From Pseudomonadota bacterium (lineage in GTDB: Bacteria; Pseudomonadota; Alphaproteobacteria; Rhizobiales; Rhizobiaceae): a stretch of 8,016 nt of DNA. Location: NCBI GenBank assembly GCA_023393575.1, contig JAEWKX010000322.1:1-8016 (forward strand). The letters are read 5' to 3'. Of this stretch, positions 6,568 to 8,016 are shown in pieces (within the stretch, counting starts at the first letter, position 1; each line of letters starts with the position of its first letter). The translations under genes were made by a program, and so were the position numbers. Under the pieces are notes generated by a model that did no database searches, was not told where the DNA came from, and worked only from the letters and a program-made list of their open reading frames with translations.

Positions 6568-7457
6568 TGATGGGCAAGGTGAAGCCTGCACCCGCCGGCC
6601 TTCTCGTCGACAACATCACGGTGGCCTACCGCAACGGCCTGACGGCGCTGCGACGCGCGAGCTTTACGGTTCCCAAGGGAACGATCACCGCCCTCGTCGG
6701 CGTCAACGGCGCCGGCAAATCGACCATCTTCAAGGCGGTCATGGGCTTCGTGCCACTGGCCGAAGGATCGGTCGAGATCCTCGGAATGCCGGCCCGCGAT
6801 GCGCTGCGGAGAAACCTCGTCGCCTACGTTCCCCAGGCGGAGGAGGTAGACTGGGATTTCCCCGTCCTGGTCGAGGACGTGGTGATGATGGGGCGCTACG
6901 GCCACATGAATTTCCTGCGCATCCCCTCCCGCCGCGACCACGACATGGTGACCGAGGCCCTGCAGCGGGTGAACATGCTGGACTACCGCAAGCGCCAGAT
7001 CGGCGAGCTTTCCGGCGGGCAGCGCAAGCGGGTATTCCTCGCCCGCGCGCTCGCCCAGGAGGGCCAGGTCATCCTGCTCGACGAGCCCTTCACCGGCGTC
7101 GACGTCACCACCGAAGAGCAGATCATCGAACTCCTGAAGAGCCTGCGCGAAGAAGGCCGGGTGATGCTGGTCTCCACCCATAATCTCGGCAGCGTTCCGG
7201 ATTTCTGCGACCGGACCGTCTTCGTCAAGGGCACCGTCCTCGCCTATGGCAGGACGGAGGATACGTTCACGGAGGCCAATCTGGAGACAGCCTTCGGCGG
7301 CGTGCTGCGCCATTTCATCCTGAGCGGAACCGATCTGCACGACGCTGCGGACCCACGGCACCTGAAGGTAATCAGCGACGACGAGCGGCCCTTCGTCCTT
7401 TACGGAGACCGGCAGCAGAGGCAGAAGGCGCCGGACGATGCTCCAGACGCTTCTTGA
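6564..7457 (+). CDS. sitB: ATP-binding subunit of Mn(II) ABC importer
   Basis: Cytoplasmic ATPase (297 residues) that powers metal import through SitC/SitD; YfeB/SitB type. Visible motifs are Walker [10 protein letters not shown] (46-54), signature LSGGQ (149-153), Walker B VILLDEP (169-175, with catalytic E174) and the switch H206 in STHN. About 40 residues after the core nucleotide-binding domain ([11 protein letters not shown] to the end) form the C-terminal tail usual in this subfamily. The start shares ATGA with the sitA stop, and AAGGG at 6550-6554 lies 9 nt upstream. Two further ATG codons follow at once (6567, 6570), but they sit farther from that site. The last 20 bp overlap sitC, so translation is likely coupled. 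Confidence 0.93.
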   Translation: MMMGKVKPAPAGLLVDNITVAYRNGLTALRRASFTVPKGTITALVGVNGAGKSTIFKAVMGFVPLAEGSVEILGMPARDALRRNLVAYVPQAEEVDWDFPVLVEDVVMMGRYGHMNFLRIPSRRDHDMVTEALQRVNMLDYRKRQIGELSGGQRKRVFLARALAQEGQVILLDEPFTGVDVTTEEQIIELLKSLREEGRVMLVSTHNLGSVPDFCDRTVFVKGTVLAYGRTEDTFTEANLETAFGGVLRHFILSGTDLHDAADPRHLKVISDDERPFVLYGDRQQRQKAPDDAPDAS

Positions 7458-8016
7458 ACCCTTCGCCTATGATTACATGCGCAACGCCATCTTGGTGAGC
7501 GCGCTGGTAGGCGGTGTCTGCGGTTTCCTCTCCGCCTACCTGATGCTGAAGGGCTGGTCGCTGATCGGCGACGCCCTTTCCCATTCCATCGTGCCGGGCG
7601 TCGCCGGCGCCTACATGCTCGGCCTGCCCTTCGCACTGGGCGCCTTCGTCTCCGGCGGACTTGCTGCGGGCGCGATGCTCTTCCTCAACCAGCGTACACG
7701 CCTGAAGGAGGATGCCATCATCGGCCTGATCTTCACCTCCTTCTTCGGGCTCGGTCTCTTCATGGTCTCGCTGTCGCCCACTTCGGTGAACATCCAGACC
7801 ATCGTGCTCGGGAATATTCTGGCAATCACGCCCGGCGATACGCTGCAGCTCGTCCTCATCGGCGGCATCAGCCTCGTCATTCTTGCACTCAAGTGGAAGG
7901 ACCTGATGGTCGCCTTCTTCGACGAGAACCACGCCCGCACCATAGGACTCAAGCCCGGTTTTCTCAGGGTGCTGTTCTTCACCCTGCTGTCTGCATCCAC
8001 GGTCGCGGCCCTGCAG
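7438..8016 (+). CDS. sitC: Membrane permease of Mn(II) ABC importer (3' truncated)
   Basis: First 193 residues of an ABC-3 family inner-membrane permease, usually about 280 residues, which forms the metal channel with SitD. The frame runs off the window end without a stop. Hydrophobic helices begin at about residue 17. The hallmark [16 protein letters not shown] segment starts at G44 (D45, H49). A cytoplasmic coupling segment, [15 protein letters not shown], lies near 160-174 and contacts the ATPase. The start ATG at 7438 overlaps the sitB end by 20 bp, with GAAGG at 7424-7428 as ribosome site 9 nt upstream. The family and gene order point to SitC/YfeC, with sitD expected next. Confidence 0.92.
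   Translation, partial: MLQTLLEPFAYDYMRNAILVSALVGGVCGFLSAYLMLKGWSLIGDALSHSIVPGVAGAYMLGLPFALGAFVSGGLAAGAMLFLNQRTRLKEDAIIGLIFTSFFGLGLFMVSLSPTSVNIQTIVLGNILAITPGDTLQLVLIGGISLVILALKWKDLMVAFFDENHARTIGLKPGFLRVLFFTLLSASTVAALQ

Noticed and set aside
5677..8016. ZnuABC zinc importer
   Set aside because: SitA has the 2 His/Glu/Asp ligand set and lacks a His-rich loop. The operator resembles Mur sites, not the usual Zur palindrome. The gene order A-B-C in one direction matches sitABCD.

Overview
The window is GC-rich chromosomal DNA of an alphaproteobacterium, most likely from the Rhizobiaceae (Rhizobium, Ensifer or Shinella type). The call rests on three things: the glutamyl-tRNA synthetase closely resembles the gltX product described from Rhizobium (Sinorhizobium) meliloti; the promoters have CTTGAC-like -35 boxes with poor -10 boxes; and a SitABC manganese importer sits behind a Mur/Fur-like palindrome. 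No mobile element, CRISPR array, rRNA or tRNA was seen.

Layout. Positions 2-967 (+) hold the C-terminal part of an SLC13-family anion permease with cytoplasmic RCK_C (TrkA_C) domains; its beginning lies outside the window. After a 103-bp gap come gltX (1071-2525, +) and lysS (2545-4041, +), 19 nt apart and probably co-transcribed. A strong 11-bp hairpin (4049-4075) separates lysS from a convergent gene on the minus strand (4095 to about 5477). That gene encodes an unrecognised membrane-anchored protein with a repetitive, His/Gly/Ala/Glu-rich tail. A 199-bp divergent control region (5478-5676) carries a perfect 7-5-7 inverted repeat (5589-5607) beside a TTGACA promoter. It is followed by sitA (5677-6567), sitB (6564-7457) and sitC (7438 to the window end, cut off), whose overlapping genes form one operon. 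A second permease gene, sitD, would be expected just beyond the window.

How the genes fit together. gltX and lysS supply charged tRNAs. The sit genes encode the periplasmic binding protein, ATPase and membrane channel of an ABC importer for Mn(II), possibly also Fe(II). The palindrome suggests metal-dependent repression. The most intriguing part is the unknown divergent gene. It shares the control region with a manganese importer, and its predicted periplasmic tail contains four tandem His-Gly hexapeptides plus a twice-used GMVGLG motif. A role in envelope metal handling is possible but is only inferred.
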